From positions 617,789 through 681,788 of the forward strand of contig SCFE01000048.1 of the NCBI GenBank assembly GCA_004352715.1: 64,000 nt of DNA, in the 5' to 3' direction. Both the position numbers and the translations under genes were made by a program. Origin of the DNA: Hofstenia miamia. Taxonomy: Eukaryota; Xenacoelomorpha; Acoela. Below are positions 33,715 to 44,449 of this stretch, one piece after another (the first letter of the stretch is position 1; each line of letters starts with the position of its first letter). The notes beneath the pieces were generated by a model that made no database searches, was not told the DNA's origin, and was given only the letters and a program-made list of their open reading frames with translations.

Positions 33715-33998
33715 GTTTTCTCGCTGATCAAGAAATGGCGGAATTTCTTGAGAGATTCAATGAGTGTTAGCATCTCTAACTTGGTTGTGCTGTAGTTAAG
33801 TTTGCTCTGTTTGAGTTTGCAACTGAACAATTGTATTGGTTTTTCTTCACTGTTCTGAATTTGACTCAGCGTGGCGCAAATGGCTACCATTCTTGCATCA
33901 CAATCCAATATGTACTGATTGTATGGTGTTGGTGAGTTGAGTGATTTGATTTTTTTCATTTCTGCCTTTAATGTATTGAGCTCTTCCTGATGTTGCAA
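33715..33998 (-). pseudogene. Gypsy RNase H relic
   Basis: Contains YNQYILDCDARMVAICATLS, PIQLFSCKL and LNYSTTKLEMLTLIESLKKF, the Ty3/Gypsy RNase H pattern (..l.tDAS..giGavL.Q...PI.y.S+.L...e.NYstte+E.La.v..l..fR). The TDAS motif is CDAR. Confidence 0.8.
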
Positions 33999-34241
33999 GG
34001 TGCATTAGTTTTTCTTTTGGAGGAGATTTGAGATGTGTAGTGTTTTTTCGGCAAGATAGGAATAAATATGATACTCGTTTATGAAGCCTAGAATGCATTG
34101 GACGTCTTTTTTGTTGCGAGGCACTTGTATTTCATTGATCAGTTGTTTGGCGCTATCCTTGATGGGGATGTTTCCAGGTGTGATATTTCTCCAAAGGAAG
34201 ATGATTTTGTGTTTTGCAATGTTGCATTTGTTGGCATTGAT

Positions 34242-35117
34242 TCATAAACTGGCATTGAAGAGCAGTTGTAGTGTCATGTTCAGTTGTTCAACATGTTCAT
34301 TGATAGTTTCAGAACCAATTAAGATGTCGTTTATATATGCAGCCATGCCTTTAAAAGTGCAATTTTCATTGAGTAAGATTTTTGTGATGTAATGTTGAAA
34401 AGTGGCTGAGGCATTGCACAGGCTGACAACCATGTATAGCCACTCAAATAGCCCGAATGGTGTGATGAATTCCGTTTTTTCTATATTGTTTGGCCGCATT
34501 AGTACCTGCCAGTATGCTTTGCATTGATCCAATGTGGAGAAGAGTTTGAATTGTGCTGCATTGTAAATAATGTTGTCAACGCATTGTAATGGATAGGCGT
34601 ACTTTTTGTTGACCACATTGAATTGGTGAAAGTCTACGCAGAGATGGTGTTTATTGCCTTGTTTGATGAAGACTATTGGGGAAGCATATGAGCTTTGGCT
34701 TCTTCTAATGATTCCATTGTTGAGGAGAGCTGATATGGTTTTTGCGTATTGATCTTGCATTTGAGGTGGTGCCCTTCTGCATGATTGTTGTATTGGTTTA
34801 TCAGAGGTGGTTTCTATGCAGTGTTCAACACTGATGGCTTTGCCCATGCTTATTTCGTCCTTGTTAAAAATTGCTGTGTTCTTAGTAAGTATGTCATTGA
34901 TAGTATCCATTTCCGTTGTAAGGTGAGGATTTGATTCTCTGGTTAGAAGTGGAGTGATCAAATGATGTTTAGAGCTGTTCTCATTATCAGGGATTAGTAT
35001 GGGTTTGTTCTTCAATACATATTTTTTCAGTGGAGTTCCAGTTATTGTGACGTCTTTAGCAAATCTGTTATGATCAACAGCTCTTTGGCACGGTCTGGCG
35101 CCGGTGCCCTTATTCAT
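34242..35117 (-). pseudogene. Gypsy reverse transcriptase
   Basis: 291 codons open. Motifs in order: IIRRSQSSYASPIVFIKQ (block 1), LCVDFHQFNVV (block 2), FSTLDQCKAYWQV (block 3, catalytic D), ITPFGLFEWLYMVVSLCNAS (block 4) and AAYINDILIGSE (block 5). Block 5 is YIDD in active enzymes; here the second residue pair is N-D, one catalytic Asp short. The order and block sequences place it in Ty3/Gypsy. Probably inactive. Confidence 0.9.
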
Positions 35118-35189
35118 TTAAATAATCATTATCATCTTAGGTATTTTCAAGCACTTTAGATCTTCTGATGTGTAGAAGCCTTCGTCATT

Positions 35190-35235
35190 AATCATATAGA
35201 CTATTGTTTTGCAGTCTTTCTTTATGTGACCTCTT
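35190..35235 (-). pseudogene. Gypsy gag zinc knuckle
   Basis: The minus strand reads CRQCGKRGHIKKDC, a perfect CX2CX4HX4C retroviral-type knuckle, in a frame separate from the gag and RT frames. Confidence 0.85.
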
Positions 35236-35597
35236 TTGCCACATTGACGACATCTGATGAATGCAAAATCATTAAGTTTTTCATTGATTGCTTTTTGTAG
35301 GGCTTCTTTCTGTTGGAAGCTACAACATTGTTGAGGTACTCCTTGGGGTGTGCCTCGTTGTCTGTATATTCATTCATTATTTTCGATTCTGAGTTGGATG
35401 TTGACAGCTTTTTTTATTAGTGTGTTGATGTCGTTGCCAATATCACACATATTTTCAAATTTAGTTTTCATGGGCAGACCAGCATGTACATAAGCATATA
35501 TGTCTTGTGCATAGTAATTCTCTTCTTCTTGTGATAGCCGCAGAAGGCAGTCACCTTTGTATATGTAATTTATTATGTCTTCATCTTTTTTGAGTTT

Positions 35598-36479
35598 TCA
35601 TCCATGGAGTTGGATTTGGTATTGTTTGCGTGTACATTCCTTGTCAAATTTTTCATTCATCACAGTAACCAGTTTGCCATAATCAGTTTTTACCATTGCG
35701 TCAAGATTGAGGTATACTTGGAGGGCTCTATCTTTTAGAAATAAAGGCAGGTGTGTGGTGCCATTTTGTTTTGTATCGTGTTGTTGAAGTAAATAGATTT
35801 CGAATAGAATTATCCATTCTTGGAAGGTTTGGCCATTAATATCAAATTTTTTGGTAAAGTATTGTGGCATTTTAGCTAGTTTGAAATCCGTTTTTAGTGG
35901 TTGATCAGGTAGCATAGATGTTTTCTTTTTAGATTTGGTATCAAAAATTGCATGTGGGCTGACCTCAAGTGGCGATGTGACATGGGGTGTGATTGGTATG
36001 AATGCAGACGGACTTGGCAGCAGTAACGAGGGAATTATCTCACAATGTGCATCTTGATAAAGATTGGAGACTGCTGCTTGTGGATTCTGGTTAAGGTTAG
36101 TCATTGGTTTCATTAAATTAGTAATAGTTTCAAGATATTATTTCAAAATATGTTTAGGTTGTCTCTGATCGAAGATTCGAAGATAGAGAACTGTTCTTGT
36201 GAGACATAATTGGTATCAGTGTGGGATTGGCTGGATATGATCAATTGACTTTCGAGGGATTGTATTTTCAATTCCATATCATTTAAGCATTTACTTTGAG
36301 TAAACAAGATTGACGAGTTTGGCTTTATTTAGAGTTTTCAGATCAGTAGCGGTATAATTTAATATGTTCTTTTCAATAGTATAACATATAGGAGAGGGGT
36401 ACATAGTGGTAATAAGTCCATAGTAAGATGCTGGAGTTAAACCATGTAAAAGTGTGTTCATACTATTGACTTTTATCAT
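35598..36479 (-). pseudogene. Gypsy gag region
   Basis: Two frames. The upstream part contains LNDMELKIQSLESQLIISSQ, a likely coiled coil. The downstream 171-codon part contains FDINGQTFQEWIILFEIYL, LPLFLKDRALQVYLNL and MNEKFD, the capsid pattern of Ty3/Gypsy gag ('F.G....W...f......w......a..ylL.g.A'). Confidence 0.75.
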
Positions 36480-37313
36480 CTGTAAAGAGGTCAGTGATAA
36501 AAGTTTATAGTCTGAACACTCTATCTGCTTTTTTATTGGCTGATAAAAGTCGATAGTCTGAATGCTCCATTCGATTTTTTGGCAAAACAGCTAAATTATT
36601 GTCATCTGATAATTTATCAGCTGATAAAAGTCGATAGTATGAACGGTACTAAAATTAGTTGAATAGCTACTTGAAACTAATTGCTTACTTCTCATGTAGG
36701 GAACAGACTTCCAAAACTTAAATTATTGTCTTTGAAATATTTCAACTTTATATTTCAGCTTTAATTACTAATTGAAATATTTTAAACACGAAATCGAATT
36801 ATTTGCTTATTTAGCAAGAAATGCACGCTTTATAAATTATATTATTTATTAAAAGATTCAGTTTCACGGAGCCATTCAAATTATAATGCAAAGTTGTTTG
36901 CGCACATGAGAATTACAAGTGCAAACGGATTAATAATTTCATTATATAATTATGGCAGCGATGAACCAGCAGTGGGCGCACAATGACGTCCTTAAATTAA
37001 TCGCATTTATAACGGAGGATGAATGTGTTTGGAACGTCCAAAATATACTAGCATTGTTTCATTCTAATTGAACAGATGTTGCTATTTCTCTCACTGTCAA
37101 TCAAAATATTTGGAGTAGTTATTTCGTTCAGACTATCGATTTTTTATCAAATGATAATTTATCATCTGATAAAAAATCGATAGTCTGAACGCTCTTCCAA
37201 CTCCGGGTTTTCTGATAAAAAATTGGATGATAAAAAATCGCCAATGTGAACGAAAATAATTCCATTTTCGACTAAAATCGCCTGATAAAAGTCGATAGTG
37301 GGAATACACCTTA
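36449..37313. mobile_element. MITE with sub-terminal GATAAAAGTCGATAGT repeats
   Basis: Ends are inverted: GTGTTCATACTATTGACTTT at the left and the reverse complement of GTATTCCCACTATCGACTTT at the right. The unit (CT)GATAAAA(A/G)TCGATAGTnTGAAC recurs several times in both orientations near the two ends (about 36,495, 36,545, 36,622 and 37,125-37,300). No coding capacity seen. It lies between the gag relic and the inverted Penelope-like copy. Confidence 0.7.
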
Positions 37314-37429
37314 AGGCACATTCTCTCGTAAAGTTAGAGCATACCAGTTAAGTAATAGATTTGCTGAGCCTTTGCAAATAATGAATAACTTACGATTTCG
37401 AATAGGTGTCATAAAGTTTTCATAAAGAG

Positions 37430-38468
37430 TTTCACCTAGAAAAATTTAATAACAGCTTCGAATGTCGTGGGTCATCATCTAGTATCATCAGATTTAGCAT
37501 AACCATAGAGTAAATAGAGTACAAAATAAAGTTATAGCATTCTGAATGCGTAGTATCTACTATTGAGTAGGCAAAGAAATTCCATACATCACAATTTAGG
37601 GCGTAGTTAGAGTGAGTTAACAGCATTAGCACTTTCAGTGAAACAATCTAATAGTTACTAAAGATCAAGAATACGTAGAGTGTAAAGTTGTCAGCACGTA
37701 AAAGCCTAGTAGTGAGCATATAAAACTTTACGTGGCAATTATTGCCAAACCAGAACAAGTTCGTGGTCATCAAATGCATAGAATGAACATACTGGATCAG
37801 CTAGAACCCAGAGAGGAATGGGCTTGCATAAGGTTTAGACTCCAGCGACCTCCGATTGGGAATACCCCATTACGCAACCCCTCTCAACTCCGTAGAAAGT
37901 TTGGCTGCTCATGATAATCTAATAATGAGTACAGGGTAGATAATGTCCGAGCTAAGCAGAAACTAAAATTTTATTAGTCAATCGCGCACACGTTTGCCCT
38001 ACTTATACACATAACTAACTAAAAGCGTAAGCAATGTACAAACACCTGTCAACAATAGTAGTGCGACGATGGAAATAATTCGGAAATTTGATTTAAAGTC
38101 AGTGCCATAATATATATATATATTTTTTTTTCTTGAAAGTTTACTTAGAGAATACATTCTAAAAGGAAACACATTGAACATTTTGATTATATTATATAAT
38201 CATCATCAGCAAATAATTTGCGGCAAAAATATTTTTACAATATACAAACTACACTAAAATTATAGAATGAAATCTAAAATAAATATAAATACTTTGATGG
38301 ATTAATTTGTTTATTTAATAACTTTGTTTTATCGATGTTGTTAATTTCAATGGCTTCTGCAATTTTTGTATACTTTGTTCTTGTAATGAACTTAAAATAT
38401 TCAATGTTGATATTATGAATGTGTTCAGAAATTTCTGATATTAAATGGGCATTGATGTGCGCTTTGAT

Positions 38469-38470
<2 letters not shown>
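37430..38470 (-). mobile_element. Penelope-like remnant, inverted copy
   Basis: Inverted counterpart of 32.13-33.70 kb without the mariner insertion. It has the pLTR-like repeat (37,640-38,060) and a C-terminal coding end on the minus strand: YFKFITRTKYTKIAEAIEI and LLNKQINPSKYLYLF. A 60-codon frame within the pLTR-like part encodes the same peptide in both copies (33,256-33,438 and 37,732-37,914), which shows that they diverged recently. Confidence 0.75.

Positions 38471-38472
<2 letters not shown>

Positions 38473-38510
<38 letters not shown>
38473..38510. repeat. (TA)n microsatellite
   Basis: TA run that interrupts the end of the inverted Penelope-like copy. Confidence 0.85.
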
Positions 38511-38511
<1 letters not shown>

Positions 38512-38519
38512 TTCAATTG

Positions 38520-40420
38520 TGTTAATTAATTTACCTTGGTTACCTACAAATTTTGAATGATTTTGTACAAAGTATAAATGTATACGCTTTTTACAAAATT
38601 ATAAGACTCCAAATTTCAAGGCAATGCTATATATTGCAAAAAAGGCTACTATAATACTTTATAAACGGATTGCTAAGAAGAAAAAATGTGGAGGCTGTAA
38701 ATTTAATAGTTCCAATTTTTATGTAAACGTGAAAAGCGAATATATAATTGACGTCTTCTCATTGATTATTGTCGCAGTTAACTGAAGCATTTAGATTGGT
38801 GAATTCATAACTACTTCTCATATTTCTGATACGAAATGCCCCGCAAGTGCCGAAATTGGACACAATTAAAGAAGCTCCCTACAGTCAAGATCCACATCGA
38901 ATATTTGCACATTTTCTAAGAAAGTCTTCGCTTTCTACAGATTTAAATTAGAAATTATTCTCAATTTATGGAGCATTTTCTAATTTCAAATTTTAATATA
39001 GTGTACTGTTTTTAGAATTTCTTTACATGAAATTTTTACTTTTCTATTTTAAACAATAACGTAGGTTAAAAACAAACAGACAAAGAGACCTTTCTAATAT
39101 GAAATGGATATTATCCGAGACCAAACCCAATCTTTAAAGCTAATACCACGCTCGGTTCGAATTCTGGTTAAATTCTAGCCATACCAATGAGAACACATGT
39201 TTAAAAATTTATTTATTAATTATTCCGTTGTCTCCTATAAAGGGAAATTGTTCATTTTATTGACAAACGTGGGACTCCTCTAAGCAAAATTTCAAAAAAT
39301 GTCGATGTTCAGCTTTGGCCATACATTTATTGGCACCTTTCTTATATTCATGGTTTACAAAAATGTCCTATTTGCAAAAAATGAATTTTGTGAGTAACAA
39401 TCAGCAAATTTTGTCTAGCAACGGACTTTAGTAACAAAGGTACCCTTGTTTTTTTGTTCATGCTACTCATTCCGCTATAAGACAATTTAATTGAATTGCT
39501 TAACACAGAGACTTCTTTTGCTTACCAGAAAATTTAATCTGGAAATTGATATCCTTTTATAATGATATGATTTTCTCAGAATAATTTTTTTCGAATTTTG
39601 GACATTTCAAGAAATAATCAGTCTATATATGTTCAAAAGATTTGGATGATTTTTTCAAGGTATGGTCCAGATGTATTGCCTGGATCCTGAACTAGGCTCT
39701 AAGCAAAATAATTATATCAAAGGTCACAGTGAAGGTCAATGTCATAAAAAACAGAATAACTTTCCAAAAAAGTCAACTTTTAAAAATAACCATAAATATA
39801 AATCTAAAATTGTTTTGCTTAGATCCTAGTTTAGGAGTTAGAGGGAGGTTTACGGATCCATATGCAAAAAGAACTTCTCAGCTATATATACACATTTTGC
39901 TTATGAAAATTTTTTGAAAATGGCCATTTTTGGGAAAACTTTCCCCATTTTCCGCTAAGATAGGTTAGAGTCATGTCATGATACATCAAATTTTTTTTGG
40001 ACTAAGACCTATCGAAGTATGACACATGCAAACTTTTTTAAGAAATAGTTAACCAAATGGCTTGATTTTAAATTTGTTTAATTTCATCAAAACTTTTCCA
40101 TTTAATTTAATTAAATAGCTTTAGCATACATATATGTATATGTATAGAAATTATGGAATATATTGAATAGAGCTATTCAGTCTACAAGAATATACTCAAT
40201 TTACCTTCGCGATTCTAAAATACCAGTAAATAGGACAATTGTAAGTAATTAATTGTATATCTACCTTGCTACCAGTTTTGTTTTCAAATCACGAAATATA
40301 AGTAACAGCAGAACTGGAAAACCAAAAAGAAATGTTGTTCAACACATTCTTAGTGTTACTTATTTGTCATCAAATTAGTGTGTTATTTTGCTAAAAATTT
40401 TTGACTAAGATCTTTTATAG
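38520..40420. other. Intergenic upstream of the LDLa array
   Basis: 1.9 kb, AT-rich. The phase-1 exon at 40,421 requires at least one more coding exon upstream, which I could not identify. No transposon recognised. Confidence 0.5.
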
Positions 40421-40764
40421 ATTCGGAAAATATCGAAGATGTACCCGAGATAAATAAACGGTGGTCATTGCCGGCAGGCAAAGGCCAGTTTCAGTGCGAC
40501 AATGGCGGTTGTATTGGTGCTCTTTTTCTTTGTAATGGCAGGAATGACTGTGGTGATTTAACTGATGAAAAATTCTGCAAAATGTTCCAGTGTGCCGTGA
40601 CAACGAATTTCTATGCAAATTAGGTGCTAAATGTATTTCGAAGAAATGGTTTTGTGATGGGACTGACGATGGTGCTGACGGTTCTGATGAGAAACCCAGT
40701 TCGTGTCTAATGCTTCCTCCAAAACAGTCAAACTGTGCTTCTGATCAATTTGCCTGCAATAATG

Positions 40765-40802
40765 GTATAACATAATCGAATAGTAATTCTATATATTTTT
40801 AG
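40765..40802 (+). other. 38-nt intron in the LDLa gene
   Basis: AATG|GTATAA...TTTTTAG|GAAG. Removal joins CNNG to SCVAETC inside one LDLa module. Phase 1. Confidence 0.8.
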
Positions 40803-41572
40803 GAAGTTGTGTGGCAGAAACATGCGAATGCAAAGGTTTGAATGAATGTGGAGATTGGAGTGATGAAGCTAAATGGTCCACCCGCCGAACCTCCTTCAAC
40901 CACTACGCCTTCGCGTCTATGCGCTGCGACAAATTACATGTGTAAGGAAGATGGTAGTTGCATTCACAAGCTAGCTGTATGCGATGTTGTACGTGACTGT
41001 CCAACTATTGCAGATGATGAATGGAATTTTCCAACGACTACTCTGCCAGCCACTACTAAGCGTTTTTGTGCTAAAGATGAATATGCTTGCGTAAACGGTG
41101 ATTGCATACATCATACGAAATTTTGTGATGGTCTTCAAGACTGTACTGATGGGTCTGAAGACTCCTATTGAACAGCCTCCGAGTTGAATAAATTTGTACA
41201 GAAGAGGAGTTCGTGTGTAAAGATAAAACATGCATTGATATTGGGAAAGTTTGTGACCAAATCATTGATTGCAATGATGCTTCAGATGAAGGCATTTTCT
41301 GTGCTACTGAGCCACCGACCACACCAGTACCAAGATGCGAAATGAATGAGTTTGTACTGACAATGGAAAATGTGTTCCCGAAGAATACGTTTGTGATGGC
41401 CGACCTGATTGTGCAGATAGATCCGATGAAGGCTTCTTTTGCCCACCGCCCATTACAACTACCGCAGCTGCGCAATGTTCCTTGTTCGAATTCGTTTGTC
41501 GAGATGGAAGTTGTTTGCACCATAGCTTGGTTTGTAATGCCATTGATAATTGTGGTGATCGTTATGACGAAG

Positions 41573-41614
41573 GTATATCAATTTAGCTATTTTGGAAATT
41601 ACTGTTGTATTTAG
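41573..41614 (+). other. 42-nt intron in the LDLa gene
   Basis: GAAG|GTATAT...TATTTAG|GGAAA. Removal gives CGDRYDEGKFC, the end of an LDLa module. Phase 1. Confidence 0.8.
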
Positions 41615-42075
41615 GGAAATTTTGTAAACGACCTTCTGTGAAGCCTCCTACTGAGACATGCCTGGTTGACCGATTTCAAATGTCGTAACGGGTATTGCAT
41701 AGACGGTGATCTTTATTGTGACGGCATCAACCACTGCACAGATGGATCTGATGAAGTTTTCTGTCCAACACTTCCCAAATGCACCTTGGACAAATTTGTA
41801 TGCGATAATGGCAAATGCATAGAGGGTGACCTAACATGTGACCGTGTTCATCATTGTGGTGATAATTCAGATGAGTCGGCTGCTCTTTGCAAATCCGCCT
41901 ACAGAGATTGCATGCTGAAGGAATACAAATGTAGAAACACGTCTGCATTCCTGAATCGAAAGTATGTGACATGTCTAATGATTGTGGGGATTATACTGAC
42001 GAAACATTCTGTCCGCCTGAAATGTGCAAAGGCTACGTTTGTAGCGATAAGTCTTTCTGCATACCTTGGGACTTG

Positions 42076-42113
42076 GTATTATATAATTTGTTTTCATTAT
42101 ATAATTTTTTTAG
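42076..42113 (+). other. 38-nt intron in the LDLa gene
   Basis: GACTTG|GTATTA...TTTTTTAG|GTCTG. Removal gives CIPWDLVCDG within a module. Phase 0. Confidence 0.8.
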
Positions 42114-42479
42114 GTCTGTGATGGCTTAATTTATTGTAACAATGGTGACCATGAAGATCACTGTACCGTCAAACCTCCTTCCAAAATCATTTACTCATGC
42201 AACTCTGAGGAGTTTTCATGCTCCAGAACTCACCAATGCATTCCCGTCTGGCAAACGTGTAATGGCAAATCAGATTGCTCTGATAATACTGACGAAACAT
42301 CTTGTCATGTTCCCTTTCTTGGAACAGGTGTTAACCCTAAATGCAATGATCAAATGTTTTATGATAAAACGTTCTATGTTCCCGTTGAAAGAATGTGTGA
42401 TCACCGCAATGATTGTCCCAACGGTTCAGATGAGATGCCACATATGTTTTAAGCACAAAAAAGTTGTAATGTAACTTAT

Positions 42480-42485
42480 AATAAA
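42480..42485 (+). promoter_or_regulatory. Polyadenylation signal of the LDLa gene
   Basis: AATAAA about 28 nt after the TAA. Confidence 0.5.
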
Positions 42486-42489
42486 TATT

Positions 42490-43550
42490 ATTTATGTTAC
42501 ATTTGTCTACATATAATTAATTGCTTTTCACATCAATTGTAAACTCACTGCTTAGCCCTTACTAAAATAATAACTTTATACTAAATTTTAATAGCAAAAT
42601 ATTGTATACTGCCTTAACTAGTAACCAAACTAGCAAACAATTTGAAATCTATTTTACGTGTGTACTAACGAATTTTTTTATCGACCTTGCTACATTGTAG
42701 TGTTCAGGGCTTTATCGAATATACGATACTTTTTTAAAAATGCATCTACGTGAGTACGATTAGCTCAAGGAGAATATTGAATATATGGAGTCACCTTAAT
42801 CAAAGAACCTGAAGCTCAGTTGTTTTTCAGGATCACTTTGAGAAACTGTGGCTCATTTAATCTATAGTATGATATTAAGAATCAATGATAATTTGTTTTT
42901 CAATTTTTGGCAAGAAACTTTGAAATGTGTGCAGCAAAGTGGCAATTTATATGAAAGTGATTATCTCAACATCTCTTACTAATATACGAAATAATATATG
43001 GAGAAAAATTAATATAAGATGCTAAATCTATGAAATTGGCGATATGAGGAAAATCGTATACGTGGTACATTGAAAATTTCATGTCTTTTGAATCTTGCTG
43101 TTATCTATTGGCAGAGTATCTTGTCGAAGAGCTTATAAGGCTTAGGCCAAGAAGACTACTTAATGTTTTTTTAGTTTGTATGTATATTGTATCACTATGA
43201 ACTTTGTTTTCTATTCTTTGTAACATACCTTTGAATTTTTTGTCGATGTTTGTAAAACGCAATGAAAGCAGTTACCCCATATAATAAATCCTGGATGGGT
43301 CCTGTGATCTTGCTCAATTTTATTCATAAGTAGCTAGACTTGTCAACGAGCCGAGCTTGAGCAGAGTATTGGATATACAACGAGCCGTTTTAAGCAAACC
43401 AAATTTCTATTGCTGCAGTTTTAATTTGATTATGCAGATTTTTCTTATTTTTTCATTCAATATTTACTTATATTATTTTAGAAATGTTTATTAAATAATA
43501 GGAAGAGCAATCGAAAAAATTTGTTTTAATAATATTTACAATATACTACA
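42490..43550. other. Intergenic, nothing recognised
   Basis: AT-rich; no coding or repeat similarity found. Confidence 0.5.
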
Positions 43551-43734
43551 CTAAGTGATGTTAGAATTTTCATGGACTTAAAATATTTTAATAACCTCAT
43601 AATAATTTGTTGCTTATTGTTCAATAATTGATCGTTGGTATGGTTCTTAATTATTAAAGCTTCTGCAATCTGTATTGGGTGTTGTCATTATTATATTAAA
43701 ATTATTTATTTAGCATGATGATGCATATATATTA

Positions 43735-44370
43735 TAAACGTTTTCCCAAGTTTACGAAGAATTCTCTGAGCCTATTAGCAAATTTGAAAATCTTGGGGGC
43801 ATGAGAATGTCTATCGAGGAACGCACTTTAATGCAATGTTGAAAATTTCTCATCAAAGCGTATTGCTGTGGCAGAGGTTTTTGAAAAGATTTAACACTTT
43901 TTCTTAGAAAATTTCGAATTTTTGAAAAAGATTTAAATGCTCTCCATACCTAATGTTCATGTAGTCCAAACCCATTGAGGCGTGCCGGGCACAAAGTCAG
44001 AGGTCGCGGGGCCAAAGGCCCCTGTACGGAGATGTCATGCAGCGGCACGCCGCAATGAGACAAAGCCCGGTCGGAGACTCTCCTCGACCATGTGGTGCTT
44101 TCAGATTGAGGACAGCTTTAATAGTTTTTTTGCTATAAACGTTTAAAAAATTTTTATAGGATCATAAAATTTCTTAAAAATTCATTGGACTGTTAAAATT
44201 TCAATTTTCAACACTAAATTCCTGCTTGTCATTTTCAGTTGAATAATATTTTCTCTAATACTTCCAATTGTGCTAATAGTAAAAGTAAATAAATGCTAGT
44301 AATTGAAATTTTGCAAAATAGTATAATTAAAAGTACTGGCTAAACATGATCCATTAGTTATCTAGCTATA
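43735..44370 (+). repeat. Dispersed repeat, copy 2, with GC-rich insert
   Basis: Diverged direct copy of 28,150-28,790. It differs by a GC-rich segment (about 44,010-44,095) that is absent from copy 1 and contains short perfect hairpins such as GGGGCC-aaa-GGCCCC. Confidence 0.75.
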
Positions 44371-44430
44371 AAATATGCACCTATCGACTTTCACTATAAT
44401 AATTTACCAGTATATACATTTTTAAGAATC

Positions 44431-44449
44431 TATATATATATATATATAT
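44431..44449. repeat. (TA)n microsatellite
   Basis: Short TA run followed by TAGGCCCCTACGAGTTGAC. The sequence AGGGGCCTAATATATATA at 44,683-44,702 is its inverted counterpart, giving TA-flanked inverted ends about 240 bp apart. Confidence 0.7.

Larger units (their letters stand above)
33696..36480 (-). mobile_element. Truncated Ty3/Gypsy retrotransposon (gag, CCHC, RT, RNase H)
   Basis: The minus strand carries, in order, a gag with an N-terminal coiled-coil-like part (36,479-35,598), a zinc knuckle (about 35,235-35,190), reverse transcriptase (35,117-34,242) and a decayed RNase H (33,998-33,715). No aspartic protease motif was recognised, and there is no integrase before the boundary at 33.70 kb. 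No direct LTRs were found. The sequences on the two sides are an inverted pair of Penelope-like remnants, so it is a relic enclosed by unrelated elements. Confidence 0.85.
40421..42452 (+). pseudogene. LDL-receptor class A module protein, frameshifted
   Basis: About 14 consecutive LDLa modules (six Cys, with the calcium-binding DxxDCxDxSDE pattern), for example CDGINHCTDGSDEVFC, CDGRPDCADRSDEGFFC and CNGKSDCSDNTDETSC. Known role of such modules: calcium-dependent ligand binding in extracellular receptors or secreted proteins. Three tiny GT-AG introns are visible (40,765-40,802; 41,573-41,614; 42,076-42,113). The reading frame breaks at least five or six times (near 40,578, 40,872, 41,171, 41,357, 41,685 and 41,945), but the cysteine pattern continues in the new frame each time. 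The last modules, from about 41,950 to the TAA at 42,450, are open. The first exon starts in phase 1 after an AG acceptor, so the 5' end is missing. Either a recently dead gene or a gene with consensus errors. I cannot tell whether a membrane segment existed; none follows the last module. Confidence 0.85.

Noticed and set aside
33100-38060. Repeats flanking the Gypsy relic as its LTRs
   Set aside because: The two copies are in inverted orientation and one carries a Penelope-like C-terminus next to it, so they cannot be LTRs of that element.
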